Shown here piece after piece: positions 43,746 to 57,210 of a DNA stretch of 64,000 nucleotides. The DNA comes from Babesia bovis T2Bo (Eukaryota; Apicomplexa; Aconoidasida; Piroplasmida; Babesiidae), in NCBI RefSeq assembly GCF_000165395.2, contig NW_026261571.1, positions 1,016,501 to 1,080,500 of the forward strand. Reading direction: 5' to 3'. Within the stretch, counting starts at the first letter, position 1; the number at the start of each line of letters is the position of its first letter. The translations under genes were made by a program, and so were the position numbers. The notes beneath the pieces are model-generated. The model was not told the origin of the DNA and ran no database searches. It saw nothing but the letters and a program-made list of their open reading frames with translations.

Positions 43746-44107
43746 TCAAAGTTCGTCTTCAGGCATTTGGAATGATTCGTCCTCCTCTGCACCTCCAGTT
43801 AGTCCCATCATGGCCTTCCGTGCTGTAGGTGGGATGCAGTGACCGACACTCCGGAAACATTCGAAGTTGAGTATAGTGTCTGCTGTACAAAATCGGACTA
43901 ACTGATCTATCGAGCAATCAATCAAAAAAGTTATAGCGCCTTTAAGCTTCTTCGCAGTTGCCCCTAAAAACATTTGACAAAAAATATGATTTACTTACCT
44001 GCATCAAATGGTTCCTCAGGTTGCGCCTGAGCTAATACGTTCCCGTATACGGCAAACAGTATCGTTAGACAGCAGACCAACTTTTTAAGCGGTCTTAGAA
44101 AATCCAT
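43746..44107 (-). CDS. Small secreted protein E (ends EDEL)
   Basis: Two exons (43999-44107, 43746-43963, intron 35 nt) give 108 residues. The start MDFLRPLKKLVCCLTILFAV is a signal peptide. The mature part has four cysteines in a helical layout (FLIDCSIDQLVRFCTADTILNFEC, SVGHC) and ends in the acidic tail ESFQMPEDEL. The C-terminal EDEL resembles ER-retention signals, as does the DDEL of protein A near 29 kb. It lies 32 bases from the start of the SAC gene on the same strand. No family is recognised. Confidence 0.65.
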
Positions 44108-44703
44108 TGCAATATATTTCAAAAATCCAGTGTTTGATTTAACGCTACTTAATGCGTATAGTCCTTGATAAACTGCGGATCGAAACTAGACAATGCTCCC
44201 GAGACGTCTATTGCGTCTAACAGAGTCCTATAGTAAAAAGTAAGCCTTTTATGATAAATTTAAAATTGCATTATAAACTACCACAGATATGTGTTAATAA
44301 ACTTTTATTGAATAACCATGATGTGTACCGGTACTTGTACTGGAATCCCGACCTAATATTGTGCAACAATTCTCTGTGGTCTTTATAATGGATAAACTTA
44401 ACACACAAAACATACAAAATGCTTTAAAATTTAGTTATAGGTATTATGATGTGCAAATTACTATTTTTGACAATCTTGAATCATTACTTATTTTTACATT
44501 CCGACACATAACTTCTACATGATATTACGAACGTTACGTTATTTATGTCCAAGAGATAATTATTGAATTTATCACGATCAGTCATCTTTTCTTGTGATAT
44601 ATTGGTTATCGACAATGATGACTCCCCTTAAATGAGATGCGTAATAAATCCTTTATGTATTAACTAGATATTGCGAGGTTCTATGATCTAGCTTTCAGGA
44701 TTA
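44108..44703. other. Intergenic, AT-rich, divergent gene heads
   Basis: Spacer between the secreted protein E start (minus) and the COX19 start (plus). AT-rich; no tRNA, snRNA or ORF recognised. Confidence 0.4.
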
Positions 44704-45117
44704 ATGTCTGCAAGTCATGTACCTCGTCTTACAGCTATTCCCCCTGATCGTGGTTCATTTCCTTTGGACCACGAAGGTTTATGCAAGGACGTTAGTGAAC
44801 GTTACTTGCGTTGTGTGAAGCAACTTAGGGGTAACGCTTTTGACTGCCGTTCTCTTGCTGCCGAGTATATGAAATGCCGTATAGAGAACAATCTATTGGT
44901 TGAAGAACCTTTATCTAATTTTGGTTTCCGTGAGAAGGATATACAACCTTGTCATCAGGAATCTGTTGTGAACACTGCTGTTAGAGGTAACGACTTGATT
45001 CCACAGCGTGAAAGTCGTAAAGAAGCTCAGGGATTCATTGCTGGAGAGGCTGTTGTTGACAATTATGCTCGTAATCAATCTGCATTGTCCCGGTTTTTAT
45101 CAAAGTTCCTGAGTTGA
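44704..45117 (+). CDS. COX19: Cytochrome c oxidase assembly protein COX19
   Basis: A single exon of 137 residues. Two twin CX9C motifs sit in a short helical hairpin: C-KDVSERYLR-C and C-RSLAAEYMK-C, flanked by PPDRGSFPLDHEG before and LLVEEPLSNFGF after, both hallmarks of Cox19. Cox19 is imported through Mia40 into the mitochondrial intermembrane space and helps copper delivery to complex IV. The C-terminal 60 residues extend beyond the usual yeast length and are not conserved in any way I can recognise. The next gene starts 54 bases downstream on the same strand. Confidence 0.92.
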   Translation: MSASHVPRLTAIPPDRGSFPLDHEGLCKDVSERYLRCVKQLRGNAFDCRSLAAEYMKCRIENNLLVEEPLSNFGFREKDIQPCHQESVVNTAVRGNDLIPQRESRKEAQGFIAGEAVVDNYARNQSALSRFLSKFLS

Positions 45118-45171
45118 ATAAATAGATCCCGTTGGGTGCCAATATAGCTTATCTTACAAAAGCGCATCAAA

Positions 45172-47989
45172 ATGGCACATCCTAGCGATCCTCCATATGA
45201 TGACCAATGGGAAACTTGGGACTCCTATACTCGATTTAATGTATCCCTTTGTCCGAGTATCAGGCATTTGATATACAGGTTACATACAGCTTCCAACCAT
45301 AAGTTAAAATTTGCGTTGTCTATGCACATACGTACGTTTGAAGATGACTTGATAGGTTCTGAGGTAGGTTCACATATTAATAGACAAAACTTGCAGCAAC
45401 TCCGCAACCGGGCCATTATGGCTTTGGAACCTGAATTCCTCGCGCTGCTGCTTAGATCGTCGACAGCCATTGGGAGTTATGGATTGCTAATCATTAAATG
45501 TTTGCTTAAAGACACAAGTTCAGCTAGGCACTTGTCTTCACTAGTGCCATACATTGTTGAATTCCTTTCATACCAATTAGAAACCAGTGACTATGACGCT
45601 ACAACGAATGCAGTTATCAACAAAGTGCACATAACACCGCAGGTATTCAAAACAAAGGTTGTCTCAGATTGCGTCTGCCTTCTGCAATGTTTTAATGAGC
45701 TCCTAGGGCCCAGTATGATGAACATTACTATTGACCCAGTGGAGCTCTACGAATCAGTTGATGACCTGTCTAAGGACTTGTTTGACATGTTCTCTGATGT
45801 GGAGGGATCTATATCTACCTCTGGCAGGTGCCGCTTATGCCACTTGGAAGAGCTTCGCGAATTTAAGGAGGCATCGATGCTATGCGATGAACAGGAGCGC
45901 GATATTGATGCTTTAGCCGTGGCACATTTAGAGGAAATAGATATATCTATAGACTCCGCAGGACCTAGTGAGCTACCCGACCAGCTGATTCGATGCGGAG
46001 AGTCCATTTTATCGCTATTACCCCAAGTCAACGACACTGAACATGTAACGGAACGGAACTCCTTGTATATAAATTCCCTTAGAAACATTTTAATACTGAT
46101 TCCTATGGAATACCAAGATACCTTGGTAGCCAAATGCCTTGACTCGAAAAACTTTGACGTCCTTTTGATGCTTATTGATATTTGTATGGGTACTGACTCC
46201 ATTAGCCCAGGAAACCGAAGGAATATATGCTCTAAAGCGGCACGCCTTCTGGAACTGAAATTGGAAAAGTATCTAAATAATCGATTAATAACGTTTGTGA
46301 CATACATGTTGGAAACTGATGGCTTATCTGCACTATGTCCCGAGGGATACACTGATACTGACCTCGTCAAGCAACTTTGTTCCATAGTACGTCGTGCTGA
46401 AATCGAGATCCACATTGGTATATACGACGTCTGCAGGCAAACAGACGCTAACACTGACTTCAGTGCATCATTTCAATTACTCGAGGCGTTGTTGGTGCGA
46501 GTTGCGGAAAGCGAATCGATGTTACCTTCATGTCACGTAGGTTACTAACATATATGTAACAATATTCAGGACCTATTCACGTGTACCCACCGTATAGCTG
46601 GTATAGTATTCGACTTTTTCGAGGATGTGGCATCTAAAAATGTGCCCTGTTATCCTGAGTTGATAACGTGTTGTTACCGATTCATTGGCTGCTGGATGAC
46701 CCTGGAGCCCATGCATCTGTCTTCAACGGTACGTTATATTATATATAATCACATTCCGTAGTATCGCAAGAAATTACCCAAAATACTTTCAGTCATCACA
46801 TGCCGCGATTTCGCATGGTTGCTGCCATCATTGGAGTTTATAGATTCTATAGAGCTTGACTCTATCGACGGCTTGTTCTACATGTACTTAGGCACGATGT
46901 ATATATGTTTCCAAGGAAATGAAGCAGAAACTAGTGAAAGTCAGCTGTCGAGTAGCAGTGCGATATCAATGTGCCACAACTTGGTCCAACAGATGTTCCT
47001 AGAAAGTTCACTGGATCCTGCGAAACTTTTCGCTTCATTAGGCAACAAAGGAGACTACAAAATGGCATATAAATTTGCGAATAGCGCTATAATTCTGTTT
47101 ATGTATAGCCATATTATTGACAAAGGCAATGTCCATTTTAGTCCACGACTACCTCTGGATTTATGCCTTCCTTTACCTGCTGAGTTGAGTGGTTCAACAG
47201 CCGGCAAGTCAGGTGCTAAAGACGCCATGTCATTCCTTCAATCGTATTTTATCGCGGAATGCTATAGACTGCTCCCAGAGCTGGATAGTAGTGTTTCAAT
47301 GATGATCAGAAAGTTGTCAGGATCATCTGATCAACCTGCAAGTGATACATCGCAAAAGGAAGATCCCAAGTCAGTGCATCCTGAAGCTGACTCTAATGAC
47401 CAATCGCAACAAGATTCTAGAACTGGTGAACCATCTCTACCACTGTGTCAAAAGGATATCATTATTCAGCTACAGAAAGCTATTGAAGCTTCTCTAAGTG
47501 ACAGGAATACACTATGCAATGACTGGTCCATGGAGCTATCTGATTGTACCTTGGCAGTGGCATCAGTATGCTTATGTCGACTACACCAATCCGATGTGCG
47601 TGATCTTATGGACGCATCTGTATCATTCATATTAATGGTAGGTTAAGATATATAGGGATATATTGATTAGGAGTCTGTGGCTGCTACGTTTGCCTATCTG
47701 AGCTGCATGAGTACCGGCTCCCTAAAAGGCGACGATTGCATTACTTGGTACCGATCAGCGTTGGTCTGCACTATTCTTATACAGCGGCAACCCATGTTTA
47801 TCAACATAATCGCCTTCGTTTGTAGAAAGGTATGTCATAGGTTATATAATATATTGTGTACAGATTAAGCTCACATCGATAGGGTTATCAACAGATACAT
47901 CGCACGACCTCGTTATGAATGGTTGGATTTCTAGTGACTGTGCTTCAGCTGGAGATTTCATGTCTACCCTGGTATCTGCCATACGCTGA
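45172..47989 (+). CDS. Large ARM/HEAT-like protein (possibly neurochondrin-like)
   Basis: Five exons (45172-46536, 46570-46728, 46762-47637, 47671-47829, 47864-47989), all introns 33-34 nt and phase 0, give 894 residues. The protein is almost wholly helical with no membrane segment, and its segment ELITCCYRFIGCWMTLEP plus overall layout recall neurochondrin-family ARM proteins. The N-terminal part contains a Cys-x2-Cys pair (CRLCHLEELREF). Membership in that family is a weak suggestion; helical repeats are found in many proteins. The function is unknown. Every intron being phase 0 and equal in length supports the model. Confidence 0.65.
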
Positions 47990-48075
47990 TGTGTTAACAC
48001 ACTGCCTTGGGTTGTAGTTATTTTGAACTATCACTCCTATAGTTTTAAATTTACACATTCATTTAAATATTAGTC

Positions 48076-49275
48076 ATGGTTAAGGAATTGCAATCGGTTT
48101 CCAGTGGCGGTGACCCTGGCCCGTCAACAGTCACTGAGATTCCGGATCCTAATGCAGGATGCATCGTTAGGGTCCACAACATACCATCGCAGATCGATGA
48201 GGACTCCTTGAAGGAGGTTATGGGCCATTTTGGCAAGGTGAAGCGTTGTGAAGTTGTACCAGGAATCGGCCAGCATTCACCATGCGAAGCGTAAGTCATA
48301 TATAAACGGGACATATTTACCAGATACGTGATGTTCAAGTTGCCTAGTCAGGCGCAGCAGGCATTGAAAGCTGATGAGAAGCTAGAGTGTGGAGGCTGTA
48401 CTTTGAAAATATCACCATGGAATTCAGAGTGGCCTAGTGACACCGTGATCAGCAAGAAGCGCAGCCTTGACAACGTCAACTCTGATGCGTGTTGGTTTTG
48501 TTTAAGTAACGTAGCCTGTGAAAACCACATGGTTGCATTTGTATCGGACGAGGTACGTCATTGTGTTCAGTTCTATATGCCACAGAGTTATATCGCAATC
48601 GCAAAGGGGCCTCTCCACCCCCTGCACAGCTTGGTAACACCAATTTATCACTATCCTAATGCCGCATGTGCTCCACCTAATGTTTTAAAGGACATTCAAC
48701 GGATGCTGGACTGTCTATTTGATTTGTGTCTTAAAAATGGTATGGGAGCTATTGCCTTCGAGCGATACATGCCTATGCACAACCCGAATGCTATGCATAC
48801 GCAGATACATGTTGTACCTGTATCATTAGATCGTGCCATGGATGCATTTGGATTCGTTAATGGCTCTGAGCATTTTGCCGGTTCACGCGTGGAGGTATTA
48901 TCGGATGAATTCCCAACATCCATAGAGTCCCTACAAGGACGCCTTGACAGTATACAAAGGTCTTACTTTTACCTGCAGGTACTTGGGAAAACTCCTGGAG
49001 GCACCGGTTTTGTACACTCTCATTGCCTCTGGACACTTGGACATCGTGGTGGTGGACGGCGAATTCCCATTACGTTTGGTAGGGAATTGGTACTTTATTT
49101 ATTACCGGATACTGCATGGGATTCAGTACCATGCTCGAAGCTAGGAGGTCATTCCATTGCGTCATCGTGGAAGCAATATGCTATAGACTGGCGTAATTGT
49201 GTAACCAATAAAGATTCCGAGACCACCCTTTCACAGAGTCTATCAAAATCGCTAATAACATTAGATATTAAATAA
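48076..49275 (+). CDS. RRM plus CwfJ-domain protein (CWF19-like)
   Basis: Two exons (48076-48290, 48324-49275) give 388 residues. An RRM-like fold lies at residues about 29-100 (CIVRVHNIPSQIDEDSLKEV, HFGKVKRCEVV, EAYVMFKL). It is followed by the CwfJ N-part with CWFCLSN and a HIT-like block (YIAIAKGPLHPLHSLVTPIYH, TQIHVVPVS) and the CwfJ C-part (RRIPITFGRELVLYLL). Cwf19 and Drn1 proteins act in spliceosome recycling and lariat debranching. Human CWF19L1 has a metallophosphatase-like N-terminus instead of an RRM, so this domain order may be lineage-specific. Function is inferred from CwfJ homology. Confidence 0.8.
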
Positions 49276-49854
49276 TGCGATGGATATGTGAATGTTAGTA
49301 ACTAGTGATATAGACCCATAATGCCTCTGCGTGAACCGGTTTAAATAATATCGTTGCAATGCAGCAAAAATGTGATATATCACATTCATTAATACTCACA
49401 GGATAGACCCTAGTAGACTTATTGGCATATTAGTATAAGATTAACTACACTTCTCTATAATCACATTGAATCTGAAAAACACACTACCGTAAAATGTCTA
49501 AAAAAATTAATTGTCACTGAAAAGTCATTTATTCAGCAGATAGATTACTACACAGCGGAGTATGTAATACATATCCCGGTTGTACAAAGGTATACCATGA
49601 CGAACGTAGTGTCTAACGTTGCACATTATCTAAAACCATAAACAAAAGGCATCTTAATTAGTTAATCACTCATCTATAGTCTAATTTTAGCAATAGGTGT
49701 ATGTTTTGTCCGATTGTTTATAACGAATCCTGGACTTGAGCCACCCTGGGGGTAGGGGAATCATAATGTGTTCAACCAGATAAAAAGCGTTCTATTCAAT
49801 TAATAAACATTTTAGTACATTAACCATTAAGGTGTTTGTTTTTCACCAGACTTC
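49276..49854. other. Intergenic, AT-rich
   Basis: Spacer between the CwfJ gene end and the NOC2 start, both plus strand. It should contain the NOC2 promoter. No feature recognised. Confidence 0.4.
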
Positions 49855-51988
49855 ATGGATACCAATATATTGATAAGTGGTAAACGCCGCAAGGCACGCG
49901 GTACAGTCGCTCGCAGGGGAAAGAAACATTGCGCAACAGATAAGAGAAAACAAAAAGAGCCTAAATTGAAGAACGATAAAAAAGTACCGGATGATTCGGA
50001 CAATGATTCCATATCGGCTGCTAGCGAAAGCGATGGCATTGTTGAAGGAAGCGACGCATCTGATATCTCCGATTACTCATCGGATTCCAATATCTCAGAT
50101 TATGATATAGACGATATTAGCGATGACGATGACGACGAGGACACTGATGATTTGGAGTTCAATGATGAGGAAATGTCTGATTATGATATCGAGGATGAAG
50201 TAGAAGATAAATGCAAGGTGATATCTGCTGAAATGGCAGATACCATACTAGAGAACAGCAAACAAATGAACGAATCGGACATAAAGAGGCTAGTGAAAGT
50301 GTACTGTTCAATAATTCGCCGTGAAGCGCTTAAACATGCTCCTGAGGAAGGACCTAAAGAAAAAACTGCTGATAAGAAGAAAAAGGATGATGCACAACGA
50401 CACAATCGCAAATCATTTAGTAGCCGCAGTATGTTTAGTAACCTTCACAAAATGGTTAACAAATATCATGCGGAAAACCATGATGTTTACAGCTATATTA
50501 TCATGCAGTCCCAGGACTTAATGGCGCAGTATCTAGCAAGTCATGAACTGTCATTTAAAAACAAAGAAATAGCTGATGTAGCCCTGCTGTTCAGGCAGTT
50601 TCTTTCGGCTAGCCTTCTTCAACTCGGTATCAGTGATAACGACGTTGATATTACAAAATCAATTCTCGGCATGATATGCAATCATAAGATCATGCCATGG
50701 ATAGCATGTCTCAAATATCTTCAAAAGGCGTTGGTAAAGGTCACATCATCATTATTGACCTACCACAAAGAGAGTGTGATACGTGTGCTATCTTTACAGG
50801 TACTAATACGTTACTTGGAATCTGTAAAGGAATCCAATTTCCACAAAATCCAAATATATCATAGTGCTGGTGCTATATTGAAAGTCGAACGCCTATCATC
50901 GCAGGAGGCCAAAAAGTTCTGCAGCGATAGCTTGCATTTCCTTATGACCCGTTGTTACAGAACATTAGTTTCAGCTGGCTGCGTGGAGAGGAACCTGAAG
51001 AACTTTACGTTATTCAAAATGAGCCAAAACTGTGTGGCAGAGCTGTTTAGCCATGCCCCGGAAGCAGCCATTTACATATTTGCTTTTAAGAGCATACGTG
51101 ACCTTGCTATAAACGTACGTAGAGAGTGGATGGCACTAAACGATCGCAAAAAAAGGGATAAGAAAACACCTAAAAAAAGTGAAAGCCATGGTATGGTGTT
51201 ACCCGTTTATTCCTGGGGGTTTGTTGATGCTATAAACCTGTGGGTATCGACCTTGGCACGATGCAAGAAACATTTGATACCGTTGTCATATCCCCTGGTG
51301 ACGGTAATATTGGGTGCAATTAAGATTAGGCTGCCTCATATCGCCTACATGCCGTATATACTGCATATGATAACCGCTTTGAACCAACTCTCTGACGGTA
51401 TCCAGAGGTTTATACCGCTATGCTCTATTTTGTTCAATTTATTGGAGCAGCTAAAGAACCACGATGTGGCTAAACTAAAACGTCGTGAAGCTAGGGAATC
51501 TAAAAAAATGCTTGATAATGCCAATGATTTGATGGTAATGCTGAAGTTTAGTAAGAAGCAACTCCACGCGAGTGATACCTATAAAGTACTTTACCGCCAT
51601 GTTGGCCTAGTGCTTACGGACCACATTGGTTTATTATCATTACATCCCAGTTTCCCTGAGTTCACGATACCGGTGGTAGCTTTCCTACAGAAATACGTCA
51701 AGAGTAATAGGGTAATGTTTATTTCAGTATGTTCATTATATATAGGTCGACCATGCATTCCGAAGTCAGTGTTCTAAGCTAGTTTCTATGATTGATCAAT
51801 CCGCTACTGTAATTCGTGAAAAGCGGGAGAAGATCGATCTGGAAAAACGTCAGTCTATGAATCTAAAGGTGTTTGAATCGGAATCGAAGCAGATACCGAT
51901 ATACTGCTACAGGATGGAGCAGTTGCTGAGGTACCAGCAGATTAACAAGGAGAAGGTAGAAGGCACACTGTTGGCAGCAAAGTTGTAA
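49855..51988 (+). CDS. NOC2: Nucleolar complex protein 2 (NOC2)
   Basis: Two exons (49855-51711, 51746-51988; intron 34 nt) give 699 residues. A basic N-terminus (GKRRKARGTVARRGKK) and a long acidic Asp/Ser stretch (about residues 45-125) precede the NOC2 domain, with hallmark segments KNFTLFKMSQNCVAELF, YIFAFKSIRDLAINVR, YSWGFVDAINLWVSTLA, LSYPLVTVILGAIKI and LNQLSDGIQRFIPL. NOC2 pairs with NOC1 or NOC3 to move pre-60S ribosomal particles through the nucleolus and nucleoplasm. The second exon gives a charged helical tail. Together with the U3 candidate and two exosome subunits, it makes this window rich in ribosome-biogenesis genes. Confidence 0.9.
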
Positions 51989-52167
51989 TCCTAGAACATG
52001 AGGTAACATTGGCTGGAGTACTTCCCTATGAAATAACAGGAAGCAATGCTGCCGTATTATTAAACTGAATTACTAATAATGTTTGATAACGTGATTCACT
52101 AGGTATATAAAGCTCTATACTGCCTAGCAGAACAAACACCTAATCAGCACAACGCAGCCAAATTAAA

Positions 52168-55100
52168 TTAAGTGTACTCCAAGTGCAACGACTGATACGT
52201 AGCCTCCATGGAAGTGAGTACTTTACCAGTACGTACACGTTTGTAGAAAATTGGGCAATCGCGGTTGTCGCAAATGACCTCGTTGTGCAAACTACCCTGG
52301 CAACGCTGGCATTGTGACCAAAGGTCAAAATAGTCCGCTTCTTTCTGGCGCCGCTCCTCCAGTTTCTGCAGCATTACCTACAAAGCGTTATTAAATGGGA
52401 CTAGAAATTGAGAAGTGAATACTTATCAACAATGTCAAAGTAATGACTATTATGTAAACGTACCTGCTGGCGTTTTTCAAGGTTGCAGTGGTCACAAAAT
52501 GGAGGCACCTTAATAACGGTTTTACAACCAAGACAACGTTCAACCTTTTTCATGAACATTGAAAGAGCACCTTCGCTTGATGACGTAAGTGTAACGAAGC
52601 GAGTGTGCTCACCGCTGAATAGTGACTCTGGATTAGGCATAATTACCTCAAATATACGCATTAGTGTTGACTTGATGGCGTCCAGATAGTGCTGGGTGTC
52701 GACTGGTATGTTGTTTTCTACAACATAAAGCGGCTCCTCCGCACGATCGAATTGTGGTTGATTTTTAGTACCCTTCACTATAAGGTAACTCACACGGTCG
52801 CCGACAGAAGGTGCTTTGCCAGGGTCACGTTGACGTAGCTTCTTTGCTAATTCAACATGTGGCAAGCGGGCGTCGTAGTCTACTTTACCTAGTGATTTGG
52901 TTACAACCAAAAGGCTGATATCAATCTCGTTACGTAGTAGCTGGCTGATCCTGGATTTAACAAACTCGATGGCGCCATTAAGGTCAAGGTCTACCAATAA
53001 CATATGCAGGATACGCTCCATCATCTGCTGAACTAACAAACAGAAGTCACGACGAACAGTCTCGATACCCTTGCAATCAATCTTATCGTATTTGTCAGCC
53101 TTGGTGTAGTACAACCCAGCATACCGCTTCTTGGCCAATAGAAGTAAAGGTAGATATACCTTCTCAAATAAAAGTGTAATAGGCTTGATGGCCTGGTTAG
53201 TTATCATAGCAGCTGCCTGAACCCCAAGCTCTATGGCACGCGAAATATCCTTAGTACCAAAATTTATCATAACGGAATCAGTGTCACCATAAACGACACT
53301 CGCATCAGTGTCGTAGCCATTGGCCTTAGTAAAGTGACTTTCAATCTTTTCCTTAGTATCTACGATCATGTACCTACCGAATGACGTAATCGCGGTAGCT
53401 ACTTCTACACAAGGTAAAAAACCAGAAGTGGATGCACCTGTGTAACCGTAGACCGAGTTAGTAGTAATCTTCAGGGCTAGCTGTCTACCGTCAAGCACAC
53501 TACGCAGCATAGGATCGGTGCAAACCTTCATCTCCTCCTTGGCCTTTTTACGAGCCTCTATCAAACGCTCAACGATCAACGGTAGCATGCCCTTTCGCAC
53601 ATGAGCTTTGATGAAATATAATCCTGGGTGTCCTGGTACTGTAGTGAGGTCCTCAGCAGGGTATTTGCTGGCGTCAGCAGGTGGTACTAACGTAGAGTAA
53701 CACAGGTTATGCGCAATCATGATGGAGGGATATAGCGATTGAAAATCTAAAACTGCGATAGCGTTGCGATGGTAACCCTTCTTAGGCTCCAACACAGTGG
53801 CACCCTCATAGGATGCCTCTGAATTGGCAGCACGTTGCGCAGCGTTCACAGAAGGAACTGCATAACCCATGAGCTTGCACTGCCTGTAAATCTGCATAGT
53901 AACACGGATCTGCTGACCACGGCTGATAAGCATTTTAATAGGTGTAGATGTAACACGAGCCATTTCTACGTAGTTGAACAGTAGCAGTAACTTGTCGATC
54001 AAGAGCAGCGGAAGGACTGAATCCTTCAAGCAGTAGCTGGCTATACGACGACGGTCAGCAGCAGAACCGAGTTGCAGCTTCGACATTGTAGAGTGATGCA
54101 CGTCTTCCTTTTGCTGCTTCAAAAATTCGAATGAAACATAGTTCAACGTGTAGGATTTTAACTTGTGATCACGACGTACTAAGTCATATACATCAAATAG
54201 AATGCGGCCTTCGATGTTAATCTCCTTGTTTTCAAATGTACCCATTGTGTTGTTCGAAGATATGATATCGCGGACACTGCTTTTACTACGCGTTATACGC
54301 GGTAGCTGTGTGAATTCGGGAAGCTTTAAAGCATTAGCACGGTTTATCAGGTAGGGTATATCGAAGTTAATAATATTGTACCCTGTAAGAAAGTCCGGAT
54401 CAACGGCAATAAAAAATTGTTTCCAGGCCATCAATAAAGCTGCTTCATTCGCAAAAGATAATACGTGGGCACCATGGAGGTTGTCACAGGTGTCCAATGT
54501 AAAAACAAACTTTTGAGCTGAGTCGAGGCTATCTCCGTGGGTATGTAGTACCGATGCTATTTGGATAACCGGGTCGTTATTGGCATTGGGGAAACCTGGA
54601 CCAGTAAACTTAACACATTCTATATCAAACGACAGCGTACGAATAGGACCGATGGACTGCCATTCTCCCTCTATTGGCATGGGATCCAAGTCCTTATAAT
54701 CCATAGACACTTCAATACTGCAGTGACTAGTCTTGTCCGCCACGATGCTATACGTGCCCTTAGGTAAACGAATCCAACAGCCACCGGTAATCTCGCCATC
54801 CAGTAAAAAACGTAAAACATATGGAATGTTGGCTTCACATACCTGACGTGGAAATGGGATACGGGTTGAATTGTCCCCGTCTAGAACAGGTAAACTTATC
54901 CCGGACTCTATGAAGGAACGTAAAGAAGAGACCATTCTTGGGAGTGTGGTTATCACCTTCAAGTAGTCACACTTTGCATTAGGTTTGTACAGCATTAGTG
55001 GAGTAATTTGGACTATGTCTATATCAATCACATAACGGCACGTCTTCTTGAATGGAGGTAACTCCATCAAGTGTTTATTGAAAAAATCAATCAAGAGAGG

Positions 55101-55451
55101 AATGTGCTCTTTCTTGAAATTAACAGGTTTCTCCACGTAAAAGTATGACATGAAGTTATGCACATTCACCAATACACTGTGACTTTCCCTGGTCACACCG
55201 TATAAACGAATTATTGGAAGCTCTACCATTCTTGATACATTGTTTGTATTATTCGAGGATGGCAACGGCTCATCACCAACTTTTTCATAGTGACTTGTGT
55301 AGTCCGCATCCGTCTGAAACATGACAATATCCTCTAACTGTGTTGTGTCCAAAGTTGGACGACAGCATCGTCGAAACAATTCGCCATAGTCGATCCCATT
55401 CAAGGTATAAGTGTCCGTAACGGGCTCCTGCAACTGGGTTTCTGCCACCAT
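52168..55451 (-). CDS. POLD1: DNA polymerase delta catalytic subunit
   Basis: Two exons (52464-55451, 52168-52377; intron 86 nt) give 1,065 residues. The exonuclease domain has Exo I SFDIECV (274-280), Exo II NIINFDIPYL (about 359) and Exo III YCLKDS (about 473). Polymerase motifs are DFQSLYPS (569-576), KITTNSVYGYTGA (661-673) and YGDTDSV (721-727). The C-terminus has CysA (CLGCKTV...CDHC) and, in the second exon, CysB (CQRCQGSL...CDNRDC), the iron-sulphur motif that binds the B subunit. The lagging-strand replicative polymerase; all catalytic residues look intact. If the splice were missed, CysB would be lost. Confidence 0.97.
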
Positions 55452-56168
55452 GGTCGCTGAAGAGGGGTTGATGTATTTAAAACCTTTGCATTTAATCGTT
55501 GCTTAAAAAAAGAAATGCACTTCAGAGTAGCCTACAAAGGAACTAAACAGGATAATAGATGTGATACATTGAGACTAGATATGTCGTTGAAACAGACTAA
55601 CTTTGAACATGGATGTTCTTGGAAGACAATTACATTCCTAAGCTTCTTTGTTCCAGAACTCCAAAATGCTTAATGACTCCAAATAACAATGTGGCTTAGT
55701 TCAGAACGATGAATAAACGATTGACAAAATGTATATTCCAATGCTAAACAAGGTTAATACCAAGTGTGCTCGGAATGATGTTCAAATTAGACAAGTATAG
55801 TAATCCTGGATAAAAAGTCTAGAAACATATGCAGTGATACATAACTGCTATGAAATATGTCCATTAAATTGTATGCAGGAATATGCTTCATTCGTTTGAT
55901 ATTATATGGTCCTACATAACTAATAACCATGTACTCACTAAAGTAATAACACATATGTATGTGTGATGAGTAAAAGATATTTATAAGCTTAAATAAATGT
56001 TTAATAAGTTATAAAGGAACGAATGATTGGCATCAACCGTTTTACAGCCTCTTTGTGGTGTGTCATGGAATCCATAGACTGTTGTAACCTAGTGTGTAGA
56101 TCTGTATTCATAATACACCAATTATAAATTCCTATCGTTAGCTATATATTAAATGATATTATTACGAT
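55452..56168. other. Intergenic, AT-rich, divergent gene heads
   Basis: Spacer between the POLD1 start (minus) and the RRP45-like start (plus). AT-rich, no ORF, tRNA or repeat recognised. Confidence 0.4.
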
Positions 56169-57030
56169 ATGGATTTTATTAGGAATGCCCTTGCGGCTAA
56201 TTGTCGACTGGACGGAAGGAGACTTGATGATAACCCAAAGATTCTCATAGAACCAAATGTTAGTACTGGAGCTCATGGCAGCGCCAAGGTTATCCTGGAT
56301 GATACCGTTGTTATAACCACCATAATGGTAAGTTGTCATTTTTTTTAATTCCATCGATTATGTTTATTTCGTAACTGTCATTCAGTTCCACGTAACATCG
56401 CCGAATACAAATTCACCGGAAGAGGGAAATGTAGAAATTACACTAGGATCCCCCTTTACACTGGAAGATTCAGATATATCGCAAAAAAGAGATGAAAGAA
56501 TGGCGCATATTTTGGAAATGCTGCAGTTTCACAAGCAATTATTTAATCGCAAACTATTGTGCATACTATCGGGGCAATATGTATGGACAATGAGAATTCA
56601 TACTACCGTGCTGCAAAGAGGAGGTGGAGTCATGGATGCCGTAAGCGTTGCAGTTATATGTGCCATGCTAACTGTATCCGTGCCCAATATAAGAGGTGTT
56701 ATTAAAGATGAACTGGAGTCATCACGCACAGCAACAAATGTAAGGCTGAGGACAATGGAGGGATATAATACTGACATTGAAAAGCTAGCCAGAGAGATAC
56801 CTGTACTGGTAACTGTAGCACGCATAGGTGAATCGCATGTATGGTCAGTGAATCAGGAGGAAGCAGCTTGTGCCGATGGATTCCTGACAGTTGCCGTATT
56901 TCCCAATGGAAACTGTGCAGGCATAAGGGCTGTAGGTGCTTCATTCCCCCTGTCAGTAATGCCATCACTTATAGCCAAAGCGCGTACAATAGGACTGTAT
57001 CAGCACCAACAGATCACCACAGCATTGTAA
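56169..57030 (+). CDS. Exosome RNase PH-like subunit (RRP45-like)
   Basis: Two exons (56169-56327, 56386-57030; intron 58 nt) give 267 residues. Conserved pieces: CRLDGRRLDDN at the start, LLCILSGQYVWTMRIHTTVLQRGGGVMDAVSVAVICAML (first 20 residues up to TTVLQ are the strongest), and a C-terminal WSVNQEEAACADGFLTVAVF, typical of the RRP45/RRP42/RRP43 type exosome ring proteins. The ring protein has no catalytic role in eukaryotes but shapes the RNA channel. It lies within about 20 kb of the RRP41/MTR3-like gene at 37.6 kb. RRP45 is the closest match by eye; RRP42 or RRP43 are alternatives. Confidence 0.78.
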
Positions 57031-57210
57031 TATCTTTGATGTACTATTGTGAAATGTTAACTTAGTTAAGGATTCTACATACCTAAATAGTGTAGTATGT
57101 AACTAAATTCTATCAGTAGTATTACATCGGTCGTTTGGATTATCCAGAACCTGTATTTATATATTACATTAAGTTGTGATTAAAGTTAAGAAGAACATAA
57201 CTCCAGTGCA

